A DNA stretch of 64,000 bases from JBAJNN01 sp036881905 (GCA_036881905.1 JBAJNN010000008.1:15594-79593), one strand, 5' to 3'; shown: positions 46,917-56,386, counted from the stretch's first letter. A program made the numbers and translations. The notes: generated from the sequence alone by a model not told the origin.

Positions 46917-48068
46917 CTAAAACAGATTGAAATGCACGAGGTCATTCCAAGTGGAAAAAGCAACCAGCATGATAATAATAGCCAATCCCGCCTTGTATCC
47001 TGCCTCTTGTGCCTTGGCGCCAAGCGGCTTGCCGCGTATGGCCTCGATGGCGTAATATAACAGATGCCCACCATCAAGCAGGGGAATGGGAAACAAGTTG
47101 ATCAAACCAACACTGACGCAAAGCACCGCCGCCAGGCTGAACAGCGCCGGAATGCCAAAAGCGGCCACTTGCCCCGACATTTGCGCAATACGCAACGGCC
47201 CGCTGAGTTGATCGGCGCTTTGCGCCCCGATAATGACGCGATGAACATATTGGAACGTATGCGATATGATAAACCAGCTTTGCTTCACCCCTATCCACAA
47301 CGCTGCCGGGAGGGGATATCGCCTGACATGCGTATCGCCGGCCGGATTATGGGCGATACCCAACAGGCCGATTTTGCGGACCTTGCCAAAGCGATCGGTA
47401 ACGGCATGGGTGCGTGGCGTGACGCGAATCGTGATGCCGGCGTCGCCGCGCCTCACCGTGATTTCAAGGGCCTTGCCCGGGCTGTCGGCGACACGCTTTC
47501 GCAGCTGTGAAAATGAGTTGATGGGGACGCCGTCGACCCCGGTGATCACATCGTCGGCCCGAAAACCAGCCTCATCAGCCGCACTCGCCGCTTGGACGGA
47601 GTCGATACGCGGTTCGGCGACCCTCTGCCCGAAAAACATAAGTATCGCGGCAAAAATCACTATGGCGGTCACAAAATTGGCCATGGGGCCCGCCGCCACG
47701 ATTGCCGCGCGTTGGGAGAGCGGCTTGTTATGGAGCAGATCGGACACACCGCTACCCCCAAGCATTCTGTCAGCCTCCACAACATCGCGATTGGGCATGG
47801 AGGCCGGACCTTCGTCACCATGAAATTTCACATAGCCGCCAAATGGGATCCAGCCGATTTTCCACTGCGTCCCATGTCTGTCCACCCGCTTTGCCAAAGC
47901 ACGCCCGAAGCCGATGCAGAACGCATCCACCCTGACGCCACACCAACGCGCAACGGCAAAATGGCCGAGTTCATGAAAAAAAACGACAATACCCAGAACA
48001 AACAAAAAGGGCACGAGATTAGCAAAAAGCGTCGTTACCGATTCACTTAAGACCTGAATTGCATTCAT
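46917..48068 (-). CDS. rseP: Site-2 intramembrane metalloprotease RseP
   Basis: 383 residues. The zinc motif HELGH lies at residues 32-36 in the first membrane helix, and the third metal ligand is in NLFPIPLLDGGHLLYY (about residue 330). One PDZ domain is visible in the middle (DEAGFRADDVITGVDGVPIN). It cleaves membrane-bound anti-sigma factors in envelope stress responses. Its position between dxr and bamA is the conserved one. Confidence 0.95.
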   Translation of the reverse strand: MNAIQVLSESVTTLFANLVPFLFVLGIVVFFHELGHFAVARWCGVRVDAFCIGFGRALAKRVDRHGTQWKIGWIPFGGYVKFHGDEGPASMPNRDVVEADRMLGGSGVSDLLHNKPLSQRAAIVAAGPMANFVTAIVIFAAILMFFGQRVAEPRIDSVQAASAADEAGFRADDVITGVDGVPINSFSQLRKRVADSPGKALEITVRRGDAGITIRVTPRTHAVTDRFGKVRKIGLLGIAHNPAGDTHVRRYPLPAALWIGVKQSWFIISHTFQYVHRVIIGAQSADQLSGPLRIAQMSGQVAAFGIPALFSLAAVLCVSVGLINLFPIPLLDGGHLLYYAIEAIRGKPLGAKAQEAGYKAGLAIIIMLVAFSTWNDLVHFNLF

Positions 48069-48131
48069 CTGCCCTTTAACTCCTTACGGCCTCCCTGCCG
48101 GCGCACTGGCTTACCGGCGAAGGGCTGAAAT

Positions 48132-49430
48132 TCAGCCACTGAGCTTCACGACCAGTGATCCGGCAACTTTGCGGCCATAGGCATCGCAAGCCTGAATCTC
48201 CTCAAGCGTCAAGGCCGTGCCTAACATATTATCTGTCTCAGCGCATTCAAGCGTTTTATCGACCAATGCGGTCATTGTGGGAAACGATATTCGCCTGGAC
48301 AGAAATGCCGCCACCGCGACTTCATTGGCGGCATTCAGGATCGAGGTTGCCGCCGCGCCACGCATCAAGGCCGAACGGCACAAAGCCACGGCGGGGAATC
48401 GTTCAGCGTCCACCGTTTCAAAAGTAAGCCGGGCAATCGTCTCAAGCCTTAAGCGTTCGACCGGGGCCTTTATGCGTTGCGGCCAGCCCAGCGCGTAGGC
48501 AATCGGCGTGCGCATGTCGGGCAGGCTCAGTTGCGCCAGCAGTGAGCCATCATGATATTCTACAAGAGAGTGGATGACGGACTGCGGGTGAACGAGAACA
48601 TCAATCTTATCGGCATCGACCGGGAACAGATGGGCGGCCTCGATCAATTCAAGTCCTTTATTCATCAAGGTCGCGGAATCTATCGTGACCTTTCTACCCA
48701 TGCGCCAATTAGGGTGGAGTAACGCCTGTTCGGGAGTAACAGCGGCAAGCTGACGCTTTGAGATCTCGCGAAAGGGGCCGCCGGATGCGGTCAGAATGAT
48801 CCTCAAGACGGCGTCGGCATTAGCGGTCTCAAGCACCTGAAATATTGCGCTGTGCTCTGAGTCGACGGGCAAAAGCCGGGCGTTTTTGCGTTTGGCGGCG
48901 GCCGTCACCAGATGACCCGCGCAGACAAGGCATTCCTTATTAGCAAGGGCCACGGCCGTGCCGTGATTCAGTGCGGCGAGAGTCGGTTCAAGACCCTGGG
49001 CCCCGACAATTGCCGCCACGACCATATCCACAGGCCGGCTCGCCGTTTCGATCACGGCGCGCGGGCCTGCCGCCGTCGCGATACCCGAACCGTGGAGCGC
49101 CTCTTTAAGGGGTTCATAAAGATCGGGATCGGCCGTTACCGCAAGCTTCGCGCGGGCCGCCTTGGCTTGAGCGGCAAGACGGGCGATATTGCCATTGGCA
49201 ACCAGAGCATCAACCCCGAAAGCCCCGTCGCTATGGGCGATGACATCCATTGTCGCCTGTCCGACCGACCCAGTGGACCCCAGAATGGTCAACCGTCTTG
49301 GCGCCTTCTGTTCTCGCGAGGCGTGCTCGGCGACCCAACCTGCATTCTCGATTGATGAATTTTGGCCCGTGCAATTCATATCGGCCAGCTCGAACTGTCT
49401 TTTCTCGCGGACACCTGAAAACACCGTCAC
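48132..49430 (-). CDS. dxr: 1-deoxy-D-xylulose-5-phosphate reductoisomerase
   Basis: 432 residues from GTG 49430, whose start overlaps the cdsA stop by four bases (GTGA); this gives about 45 extra residues before the NADPH-binding core RRLTILGSTGSVG, so a later start (for example ATG 49379) is possible. Metal and substrate motifs VDSEHSAIFQ, LTASGGPFRE and HPNWRMGRKVTIDSATLMNK are present. It commits carbon to the MEP isoprenoid pathway; UppS in the same operon uses the downstream product. Confidence 0.95.
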   Translation of the reverse strand: MTVFSGVREKRQFELADMNCTGQNSSIENAGWVAEHASREQKAPRRLTILGSTGSVGQATMDVIAHSDGAFGVDALVANGNIARLAAQAKAARAKLAVTADPDLYEPLKEALHGSGIATAAGPRAVIETASRPVDMVVAAIVGAQGLEPTLAALNHGTAVALANKECLVCAGHLVTAAAKRKNARLLPVDSEHSAIFQVLETANADAVLRIILTASGGPFREISKRQLAAVTPEQALLHPNWRMGRKVTIDSATLMNKGLELIEAAHLFPVDADKIDVLVHPQSVIHSLVEYHDGSLLAQLSLPDMRTPIAYALGWPQRIKAPVERLRLETIARLTFETVDAERFPAVALCRSALMRGAAATSILNAANEVAVAAFLSRRISFPTMTALVDKTLECAETDNMLGTALTLEEIQACDAYGRKVAGSLVVKLSG

Positions 49431-50332
49431 CAGACTATCGGACCGGTTGCGGCAGGCGCAAGCCCCCTTTGCGCAATAGTGATAACCATCGCGACAATCG
49501 CGGCGGCAACCAATCCATCAACACGGTCGAGCATTCCGCCATGGCCAGGGATTAGGCTGCCGGAATCCTTCACCTTGACCGACCGTTTGAGCGCCGATTC
49601 AATGAGATCGCCGGCTTGCGAGGCAATCGACAACATACCGGCCACGACAATCGGAGCGGTTGAGACCGTAGCCCCCTTGAAAGCAGCGACAACAACCGGT
49701 GCGATACAGGCCGCGACAAGACCGCCGGCGGCCCCCGCCCAAGTTTTGGCTGGAGAGATTCGCGGTGCAAACCTGACGCCACCGATCAGCCTGCCGCAGA
49801 AATAGGCGGCGCTATCGGTGATCCAGACAATGGCAAACAGCCAGATTACCACGCTCAACCCCTGCGGTGTGTAAAACCTCAGAACAACCATGGACAGGGC
49901 AAACACCCCGATATAGGCGATGCCGAGCAGACCCCACACCCCGCCCCGGTATCGATCATGTCGGTGCGGCCCGTCCTTGCAACGCTCACAGAGGAGAAGG
50001 GCAACGCTAAGGCCCCAGAGCAGCACAAGGCTGAAACAGACGACAGTCATCGAGGCAAGGAGAGGCAAAAACGCCCCGGTCAGCCCGGCCATAATATGCA
50101 GAGGTCTCTGTAAGGTGGCCCTTGGCGAAAAGACGAGCCGACACCACTCATCCGCCACCACCACTACGCCAAAGGCGACAAGACCGACAAACCACAGGCC
50201 ACCAAGCCATGTCGGCAGCAAAACACACGGTATGAGAATAGCCGCCCATAGTGTGCGTACACCCACATCCCACCATTTCCGGTCAGGGGCAGGAATCCTG
50301 GGTTTATTGTGCGATAGCCGAAGTTCGTCCAT
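49427..50332 (-). CDS. cdsA: Phosphatidate cytidylyltransferase
   Basis: 301 residues with about eight membrane segments and the C-terminal signature of the family: SALKRSVKVKDSGSLIPGHG followed by GMLDRVDGL. It makes CDP-diacylglycerol, the substrate of the PssA enzyme encoded at 20116. The ATG at 50332 touches the uppS stop codon, so the genes are translationally linked. Confidence 0.95.
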   Translation of the reverse strand: MDELRLSHNKPRIPAPDRKWWDVGVRTLWAAILIPCVLLPTWLGGLWFVGLVAFGVVVVADEWCRLVFSPRATLQRPLHIMAGLTGAFLPLLASMTVVCFSLVLLWGLSVALLLCERCKDGPHRHDRYRGGVWGLLGIAYIGVFALSMVVLRFYTPQGLSVVIWLFAIVWITDSAAYFCGRLIGGVRFAPRISPAKTWAGAAGGLVAACIAPVVVAAFKGATVSTAPIVVAGMLSIASQAGDLIESALKRSVKVKDSGSLIPGHGGMLDRVDGLVAAAIVAMVITIAQRGLAPAATGPIVW

Positions 50333-51148
50333 CTACTCGATCCTGTTCGCTACAACCGACGTCTGGAGCGCCGCTGATTCGGCAACCATTCTGGAAACAC
50401 CACCAAACCGCCGGTCTCGGCGCATAAATTCCGCGATTGCCGCCATAAAATGGGCCTTGTCAAAATCCGGCCAATGGGTGTCGGCGAAAACAAGCTCGGA
50501 ATAGGCGCTCTGCCAGAGCAGAAAATTACTTAGCCGCTGCTCGCCACCGGTCCGGATCACCAGATCCGGATCGGGAATATCGGCGGCATAGAGAGAACGC
50601 GACACCATATCCGGCGTTATCTCCTCGGGCGCGAGCGTCCCGGCAGTGATTGCCTTGCCGATCCGACGCATTGCCGCGGCAATTTCGTCGCGCGCGCCGT
50701 AATTGAAGGCAATAACCAGTGTCATGGCGCTATTGCCGCAGGTGCGCCGCTCGGCATCCTCGATAAGCTCAAGAATATCTTTTCGCAGATCTGCCCGTTC
50801 GCCAATAACGCGAATCCTCACCCCGCGGCTCTGCAATCGAGAGACGTCGGTTTCGGAGAAACGGCGCAACAGCTCAAGCAGGCCTCCAACCTCCTCGCGC
50901 GGCCTTGACCAGTTTTCCGAACTGAAACTATAGAGCGTCAAATAGCACAAACCGATGTCCAGCGCACTCGCAACGATTCTGCGGACGACTTCGACACCTC
51001 TATTATGGCCGGCCGTGCGCGCAAGACCGCGACGACGCGCCCAGCGCCCATTGCCGTCCATGATAATGGCGACATGGCGCGGCCCCTCCCCTCCATCGAG
51101 GCGGCAGGCTCTCTTTACCTCTGCAAGCTCATCTGCTCGCGAAGACAT
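50333..51148 (-). CDS. uppS: Undecaprenyl diphosphate synthase (cis-prenyltransferase)
   Basis: 271 residues. The catalytic motif HVAIIMDGNGRWARRRG contains the Asp at residue 31, and further family motifs YSFSSENWSRP and RTGGEQRLSNFLLWQ with LVFADTHWPDF are complete. It makes the C55 carrier lipid for peptidoglycan and other polymers. It is separated from frr by 349 bases because of an inserted element (51219-51502); normally the two genes are close. Confidence 0.95.
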   Translation of the reverse strand: MSSRADELAEVKRACRLDGGEGPRHVAIIMDGNGRWARRRGLARTAGHNRGVEVVRRIVASALDIGLCYLTLYSFSSENWSRPREEVGGLLELLRRFSETDVSRLQSRGVRIRVIGERADLRKDILELIEDAERRTCGNSAMTLVIAFNYGARDEIAAAMRRIGKAITAGTLAPEEITPDMVSRSLYAADIPDPDLVIRTGGEQRLSNFLLWQSAYSELVFADTHWPDFDKAHFMAAIAEFMRRDRRFGGVSRMVAESAALQTSVVANRIE

Positions 51149-51218
51149 TGTTCATGATCCGTGCGGCATCCGTCGGCGTTTCGGCCAACATAACGCGGTG
51201 AGAGGAATAAGTCCAAAC

Positions 51219-51502
51219 TCTAGGGTCAGGACCCACTAATGTGATCGAAATGGTGCCTGAAACGACAAAGAGATGAGAAGAAGAAGCGCGATGGTCGATG
51301 GGTTTTCTATCGACCGAGCGGTTCGACTTAAAGGCCCAGGTCGCAGCCGTGTCGACGAGGGAAGGATGTGGGCCATTGGCTTGGGTTAGTTTGTCGCGAA
51401 GGACTTGAAAATGATGGGTATTTCCTTTCGCCTTTGCTCCTCTTAATCCAAGCCGATGGCCGGCACACCATTTCGACCGTATCAGTAGGTCCTGACCCTA
51501 GA
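51219..51502. mobile_element. 284-bp non-autonomous element (MITE-like) with long terminal inverted repeats between frr and uppS
   Basis: The left end TCTAGGGTCAGGACC is repeated in inverted form at the right end, and the similarity continues inwards: over the first 36 bases 31 are identical, including TCGAAATGGTG at positions 26-36. Both outer ends read CTAG, consistent with a 4-bp target duplication at CTAG. No full transposase is encoded; a short frame (51278-51395) resembles only a scrap. The right CTAG includes the TAG stop codon of frr. It looks like an internally deleted IS element, possibly of the IS5 type judged only from the CTAG target. Confidence 0.75.
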
Positions 51503-52064
51503 CTTGCATAATCTCGGTTTCTTTGTGCGCCAGAATCGCATCGATTTCCCTGATCATTCGATCGGTCAGCTTTTGGACATCCTCAGAGCGGTCATGATAC
51601 TCGTCAAGACTGATTTCGCTACCTTTTTCAAGGCGTCTGAGCTGTTCCATCCCGTCGCGGCGCACCTGACGCACGGCAATGCGGCTCTGCTCGGCATAAT
51701 GAGAGGCGACCTTGGCCAGTTCCGCGCGCCGCTCGCGTGAAAGTTCCGGTATCGGCACCCGCACACTCTGACCATCGCTTAGCGGGTCCAGCCCAAGATT
51801 CGAGGTGCGAATCGCCTTGTCAACCGCTGGAACCAAGGCCTTGTCCCAAACCTGAATATTCAGCATCCTCGCTTCGGGAACGGAGATTGTGCCGACCTGA
51901 CTTAGAGGCATGTTCGAACCGTAAGCCTCCACCATGACGAGATCGAGCAATTGCGCGGAGGCGCGCCCCGTTCGCAATCCGGAAAAGTCTCCCTTAAGCA
52001 CATTCAGGGCGCCCTGCATGCGGTGCTTGAGCATATTCAGACTGAATTTATCCCGTTCCGGCAT
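51498..52064 (-). CDS. frr: Ribosome recycling factor
   Basis: 188 residues. The protein starts with KFSLNMLKHRMQGALNVLKG and ends with KETEIMQV, as usual for this family, and has the conserved RTGRAS motif and the two-domain coiled arrangement (RRDGMEQLRRLEKGSEIS). It recycles ribosomes with EF-G. Its stop codon TAG lies inside the CTAG boundary of the inserted element, so the coding sequence is complete but the insertion is flush with its end. Confidence 0.95.
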   Translation of the reverse strand: MPERDKFSLNMLKHRMQGALNVLKGDFSGLRTGRASAQLLDLVMVEAYGSNMPLSQVGTISVPEARMLNIQVWDKALVPAVDKAIRTSNLGLDPLSDGQSVRVPIPELSRERRAELAKVASHYAEQSRIAVRQVRRDGMEQLRRLEKGSEISLDEYHDRSEDVQKLTDRMIREIDAILAHKETEIMQV

Positions 52065-52101
52065 CTCATTTACTCACTCGGCGGTAAAGTTCGCACAACC
52101 C

Positions 52102-52827
52102 TCATGCCACATCGCCCACCACAGTGCAGCATCCCTCGCCGCGGAGAACGGACGCCAAGGCCCCGGGCGTTCGGATGGAAAAAACGATAATCGAAATTTG
52201 ATTATCACGCGCCAGCGTGATCGCCGACGCATCCATAACCCTGAGATTTTGCGTCAAGACGTCAAGATAGGTCAATTTGTCATAACGTCGCACCGTGGGG
52301 TCGAGCTTGGGATCGCTGACATAGACCCCATCGACGTCCGTGCCCTTCAGCAACAGCTTACACCCCATTTCCGCCGCTCGCAAGGCGGCCGCGGTATCGG
52401 TGGTAAAATAGGGATTGCCCGTTCCGGCGGCAAAAATCACCACACGACCCTTTTCCAGGTGCTGAATGGCCCGTGGCGAGACAAATGGTTCACACACCGT
52501 CGGCATGGGAATAGCGGAGAGCACCCGCGCATCCACCCCCTTATCGGTCAGCGCATTGTTGAGAACCAGCGCATTCATGACCGTCGCCAGCATGCCCATA
52601 TAGTCGGCATTGGCACGGTTCATGCCCTGGGCCGCGCCGGCGAGACCACGAAATATGTTACCGCCGCCGATGACGATACAAATTTCCACGCCCATCGCCA
52701 GAGTTTCGGCGATCTCGCCGGCAATGCGGCTGACCACGGCCATGTCGATACCATAGTCGAGATCGCCCATGAATGCCTCGCCCGAGACCTTGATAAGAAT
52801 GCGACCGGAGCAAAGTGGCGATAGCAT
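52102..52827 (-). CDS. pyrH: UMP kinase
   Basis: About 241 residues from ATG 52827; the frame is open to 52887 and the exact start is unsure because no strong ribosome-binding site is seen. Family motifs are RILIKVSGEAFMGD, CIVIGGGNIFRGL, TGNPYFTTDTAA and LLKGTDVDGVYVSDP. It phosphorylates UMP to UDP. Gene order tsf-pyrH-frr is the conserved one. Confidence 0.94.
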   Translation of the reverse strand: MLSPLCSGRILIKVSGEAFMGDLDYGIDMAVVSRIAGEIAETLAMGVEICIVIGGGNIFRGLAGAAQGMNRANADYMGMLATVMNALVLNNALTDKGVDARVLSAIPMPTVCEPFVSPRAIQHLEKGRVVIFAAGTGNPYFTTDTAAALRAAEMGCKLLLKGTDVDGVYVSDPKLDPTVRRYDKLTYLDVLTQNLRVMDASAITLARDNQISIIVFSIRTPGALASVLRGEGCCTVVGDVA

Positions 52828-52999
52828 TTTATGTGACCATCTCTTCGGTGTTACCCCGTTGCCCATATAACCATTGCGGCGGGGCACGGGAATCGCCGAT
52901 CCGCAATGCGATGATTCTACAGTCCACGGCGTCTGCCGGCAAGCACTCGGGCGTCAACCTTCCCCTTGTCGGAAAAACACGGAAGGGAGAATGAAGACA

Positions 53000-53887
53000 T
53001 TATTGTTCCTTCGCGATACCTTCGCCCAAGGCAAAGCGCGCGAAACCGGTGACCCTGATCGGATGGCCAAGCTCCACGGCTTTGGCCTCGACGATCTTTT
53101 CGACGCTGTCCTTGCCGTTGATGACGAAAATCTGCTTTAAGAACACAACCTCTTCATGAAATTTGCGCAACCGACCCTCGACCATGCGCTCGACGACCTG
53201 CCACGGTTTGCCGGAGTCTCGAGCCTGTTGCGACACAATCGCCCGTTCGCGCTCGATTACATCGTCGCCGAGATCGTCGCTGCCGAGCGCCAGCGGGTTT
53301 GCCGCCGCGACATGCATGGCAAGCTGACGGCCAAGCATGGCAAGTTCTTTTGGATCTGCGGTGGATTCAAGGGCGACCAGAACGCCGATCCTGCCCAGCC
53401 CCTCCGCGAGTTGGTTATGAACATAACTGGCGACCACACCTTCGCCGACCTCAAGCATGGCGGTGCGGCGAACTGACATATTCTCACCAATGGACGCAAC
53501 CATATCGGTGAGCGACAAGGTGACCGTCCTGCCGGTCTCCGGCAGAATCATGCTTTTAAGCGTTTCGATATCGCCGTCGGCATCGAGAGCTTGCATGGCA
53601 ATCCGCGAAACCATGGTTTTGAACGTATCATTGCGGGCGACGAAGTCAGTTTCCGAATTGACCTCGACGACAGCGCCCCTTTTGCCTCGGCAGGCCGCCG
53701 CGACAAGACCTTCCGCGGCAATGCGCGAGGCTTTTCTCGCGGCCTTGGCAAGACCCTTGGCGCGCAGCCAGTCCGTGGCGGCTTTCATATCGCCATCATT
53801 ATTCACCAGCGCGATTTTGCAATCCATCATGCCGGCACCGGTGCTCCCACGCAGCGCCTTGACCATGCTCGCCTTGATATCCGCCAT
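53000..53887 (-). CDS. tsf: Translation elongation factor Ts
   Basis: 295 residues from ATG 53887 (MADIKASMVKALRGSTGAGM); the upstream frame is not family-like and carries the terminator hairpin. The TDFVARND motif that contacts EF-Tu is present at about residue 82. Its function is nucleotide exchange on EF-Tu. It follows rpsB across an intrinsic terminator-like hairpin. Confidence 0.96.
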   Translation of the reverse strand: MADIKASMVKALRGSTGAGMMDCKIALVNNDGDMKAATDWLRAKGLAKAARKASRIAAEGLVAAACRGKRGAVVEVNSETDFVARNDTFKTMVSRIAMQALDADGDIETLKSMILPETGRTVTLSLTDMVASIGENMSVRRTAMLEVGEGVVASYVHNQLAEGLGRIGVLVALESTADPKELAMLGRQLAMHVAAANPLALGSDDLGDDVIERERAIVSQQARDSGKPWQVVERMVEGRLRKFHEEVVFLKQIFVINGKDSVEKIVEAKAVELGHPIRVTGFARFALGEGIAKEQ

Positions 53888-53917
53888 GAAACTTCTCAGT
53901 GATCGGCCGTTTGAAAA

Positions 53918-53952
53918 GCCTAAAAACAAAAAACCCGTTTTGACCAAAACGG
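53918..53952 (-). terminator. Intrinsic terminator/attenuator between rpsB and tsf
   Basis: On the minus strand CCGTTTT-GGTC-AAAACGG (53952-53935) forms a 7-base stem with a 4-base loop, followed by GTTTTTTGTTTTT. This is a standard rho-independent terminator shape 31 bases before the tsf start. A comparable partial terminator between rpsB and tsf is known in E. coli, where it sets the S2:EF-Ts ratio. Confidence 0.75.
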
Positions 53953-54018
53953 CATTCACCCTCAAAAAAACACCATTCCCGATCCGCCGACACCGGAGCG
54001 CGCCAGCGCTCACCCTTC

Positions 54019-55089
54019 TTAAGGCTGCGCCAGTGTGCGGGCTTGTTCCAGCCACTTTTCGCGCTCGATACGCCCCTTAAAGTTCAAAACCTCGTCAATG
54101 GCGGCGATCTGTTCTGGAGTCAGTGCGGCAAGCTGGTGGTAATGGTAAATCCCGAAAGCGTTGAGCCGGGCTTCCAGAACCGGACCGACGCCGGAAATTT
54201 TCTTGAGATCATCAGCCGCGCCCCGCGGCGCCTCAAGACCTTTGAAACCGGCATCGGCCAGAATTTGCCTTGCCGCCATATCCACATCATCCGTGCCCGA
54301 TTCGGTTTGATCCGTATCCGATTCGGCTCGCGGCTCGCTGTCGGGGAGAATTCCGGCTACAGGCTCGGCCTGTTCGCCAATATCCGCACCGGTGGCGCCT
54401 TGAGCAACCGACAGGCCTTCAATCGCCGCGCGCGCGACCAGATCGCAATAAAGTGCAATCGCCCGTGACGCATCATCATTGCCCGGAATTGGGTAAGTTA
54501 CAGTGTCAGGATCGCAATTGGTATCGATAACCGCGACAATCGGAATACCGAGTTTGCCGGCTTCCCTAATCGCGATCGATTCCCGATTGGTGTCGATGAC
54601 AAAGATCAGGTCCGGTAGCCCTCCCATGGTTTTGATGCCGCCCAGCGCGCGATCGAGCTTCTCGCGCTCGCGGGTCAGGTTCAGCCGCTCCTTTTTGGTC
54701 ATCCCGACAGTGTCTTGCGACAATGCGTCTTCAAGCCGACGCAGGCGAGCGATCGAATGGGAGATGGTTTTCCAGTTGGTCAAGGTGCCGCCCAGCCAGC
54801 GGTGGTTAATATAATACTGGGCGCAGCGGGTTGCAGCCTGCGCGACCGTGTCCGACGCCTGGCGTTTGGTGCCGACGAACAAAACCCGCCCTCTGGCGGC
54901 GACCACATCGCGCACGCTCACCAGCGCCTGATGCAAAAGCGGCACGGTCTGGGCAAGATCGATAATATGGATGTTGTTACGCGACCCGAAAATATAAGAT
55001 CCCATCTTGGGGTTCCAGCGATGGGTCTGGTGGCCGAAATGAACGCCAGCTTCCAGAAGCTGGCGCATGGTAAAGTCGGGCAGCGCCAT
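54019..55089 (-). CDS. rpsB: 30S ribosomal protein S2 with C-terminal helix-hairpin-helix extension
   Basis: 356 residues from ATG 55089 (MALPDFTMRQLLEAGVHFGH), with GGAG upstream. The first 230 residues are a normal S2 (RWNPKMGSYIFGSRN, RWLGGTLTNWKT, GIPIVAVIDTNCDPD). An acidic low-complexity linker (about 235-290) follows, then about 60 residues with ISGVGPVLEARLNAFGIYHY and LNFKGRIEREKWLEQA, a helix-hairpin-helix module also seen at the ends of L21 and NuoE in Hyphomicrobiales. The extension may bind RNA or another ribosomal component; this is inference. Confidence 0.95.
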   Translation of the reverse strand: MALPDFTMRQLLEAGVHFGHQTHRWNPKMGSYIFGSRNNIHIIDLAQTVPLLHQALVSVRDVVAARGRVLFVGTKRQASDTVAQAATRCAQYYINHRWLGGTLTNWKTISHSIARLRRLEDALSQDTVGMTKKERLNLTREREKLDRALGGIKTMGGLPDLIFVIDTNRESIAIREAGKLGIPIVAVIDTNCDPDTVTYPIPGNDDASRAIALYCDLVARAAIEGLSVAQGATGADIGEQAEPVAGILPDSEPRAESDTDQTESGTDDVDMAARQILADAGFKGLEAPRGAADDLKKISGVGPVLEARLNAFGIYHYHQLAALTPEQIAAIDEVLNFKGRIEREKWLEQARTLAQP

Positions 55090-55444
55090 GCTGCTTGCTC
55101 CTTCTCCGGTTGGATCTCGCGCAAAAGCATGGAAACCGGACGGATCCGGCACCGGAAAGACCTTGGGCGAGCCGATCCCGCCGCGGGGCCGTCAGTCTTT
55201 TGCGTCTGTAATACTGAAGGCGCTTATAGATGAGCATTTTTGCGAAAGCAAGCGTTAAATCGATCACGACCTTGAGGCGCAAGACCCCCTGAGGGGGCCT
55301 GAATGCAACGTGGCGACGTTTCGACGGAGCCGACCCAAAGCGCCAAAATGACCGACGCCAAAACGCCGAATTGGAATTATGGAGCGGTTATCCAAAACGA
55401 CCCATTGAAATATAAATGAACAATACTTTTTATGGTGCCTACGC
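55090..55444. other. rpsB upstream region
   Basis: 355 bases between rpsB and the prophage remnant. It contains the candidate rpsB promoter (55223-55251) and its leader. A short CCCCCTGAGGGGG hairpin (55286-55298) is present without a T-run. No gene is seen. Confidence 0.45.
55223..55251 (-). promoter_or_regulatory. Candidate sigma70 promoter for rpsB
   Basis: On the minus strand TTGCTT (55251-55246), a 17-base spacer and TATAAG (55228-55223) are a good match to -35 and -10 hexamers. Transcription would start near 55216, giving a leader of about 125 bases before rpsB, long enough for S2 autoregulation. Confidence 0.5.
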
Positions 55445-55890
55445 ATGAGCACCATCATCACACTGAAAGCCGGCGAGAAATCAACGGCCGATCGCCGTGG
55501 CCGAGGGTATTATCGGCCCTCAAGACCTCGCCAATGGCGGCGAACTGCGCCCGCAGGCGGCCTCAAGGCTGATCTCCATGGTGTTCAAGGATGCCTTTTT
55601 GACCAAGGTTACCACCGAGAAGACGTTGCGGCTGACCAAGAATGTCGATGTGATCGACATTATGCGTCGCCAACTGGTGCACGTACCACAGGGTTAAAGA
55701 CCCGACGGGAAGGACTTCGCCGACGCGGCCGAATTCGGTTGCGTCCTGACCGCGCTTTCGGTTCAGCTATTTCCAACTCTTTCTTTCGACTTTTTGAGGG
55801 AAAACAAGGACAACCCGAACCTCGTGCGCGAGGTCGAGACCGGCTTCAATACAAGGCTTTCTAACGATCTGGTTGGCTTGAGCTTCAATG
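55445..55890 (+). pseudogene. Broken phage major capsid-like gene
   Basis: ATG 55445 opens MSTIITLKAGEKSTADR, then a frameshift near 55490 leads to the body AVAEGIIGPQDLANGGELRP, followed by an in-frame TAA (55695-55697) and then DFADAAEFGCVLTALSVQLF, NPNLVREVETGFNTRLSNDL and GLSFNGAA. The late part resembles the P2-type capsid, where a repeated D-N-P-N, R...D and GFNG-like pattern occurs. The gene ends by fusion into other phage DNA near 55890. The family assignment is moderate. Confidence 0.5.
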
Positions 55891-56386
55891 GGGCAGCCGC
55901 CGACAATGCGGGCGCGTGCCGCGATCCTGCAGCAAGCGGGGCGACACGCTCTGGGACAGCGGCGGGGTCACCGCTTCCATCAAGCAGATGCGTTTCAGCT
56001 CGCTTGGCGGGACGCAAGGCGACTGGGTCTATTGCGCCACTTTTAAGGGCCGCCTGCGCGTTGACCTTATTGGCAATACTTTGGACAAGCCGCCAGTCGA
56101 GCCGCTGATCGCAAGGCTGATCGAGCAACCGCTTAGCCTCAAGCCCGATGAGGACGCCGAGCCCGGCGTGCTCTCGCACAAGGCGCGGGCCATCCTGACC
56201 GAGCGCCGCGATGAGGTGACGGCGACACAGGCCGTCTCAACTCTGGTCTTTGATCCGACCGGCGCTCTAATCCACCGCGATCCCGCGCCGAAGCGCCCGG
56301 CCTTGATGGTCGGAGAGCACCCGCAAGTCGGCCGTGACCCAAGGATGCGTATGAGCGGGTCGGTAAGGGAGAATGGTCATGAATGA
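55891..56386 (+). pseudogene. Phage-derived open frame of unknown role, 5' end lost
   Basis: From about 55916 a frame codes for CSKRGDTLWDSGGVTASIKQ, GGTQGDWVYCATFKGRLRVD and EPLIARLIEQPLSLKPDEDA, ending in RMSGSVRENGHE at 56386. The beginning appears to join the preceding gene by a deletion or frameshift (AILQQAG in one frame continuing as GDTLWD in the other). I do not recognise the family; it lies where a head-completion or tail gene is expected between capsid and gpV. Its end overlaps the gpV start by 8 bases, as in an intact tail operon. Confidence 0.4.

Noticed and set aside
55286..55298. CCCCCTGAGGGGG hairpin in the rpsB upstream region
   Set aside because: A five-pair stem with a three-base loop and no T-run; it lies within the proposed leader and may matter, but cannot be supported.
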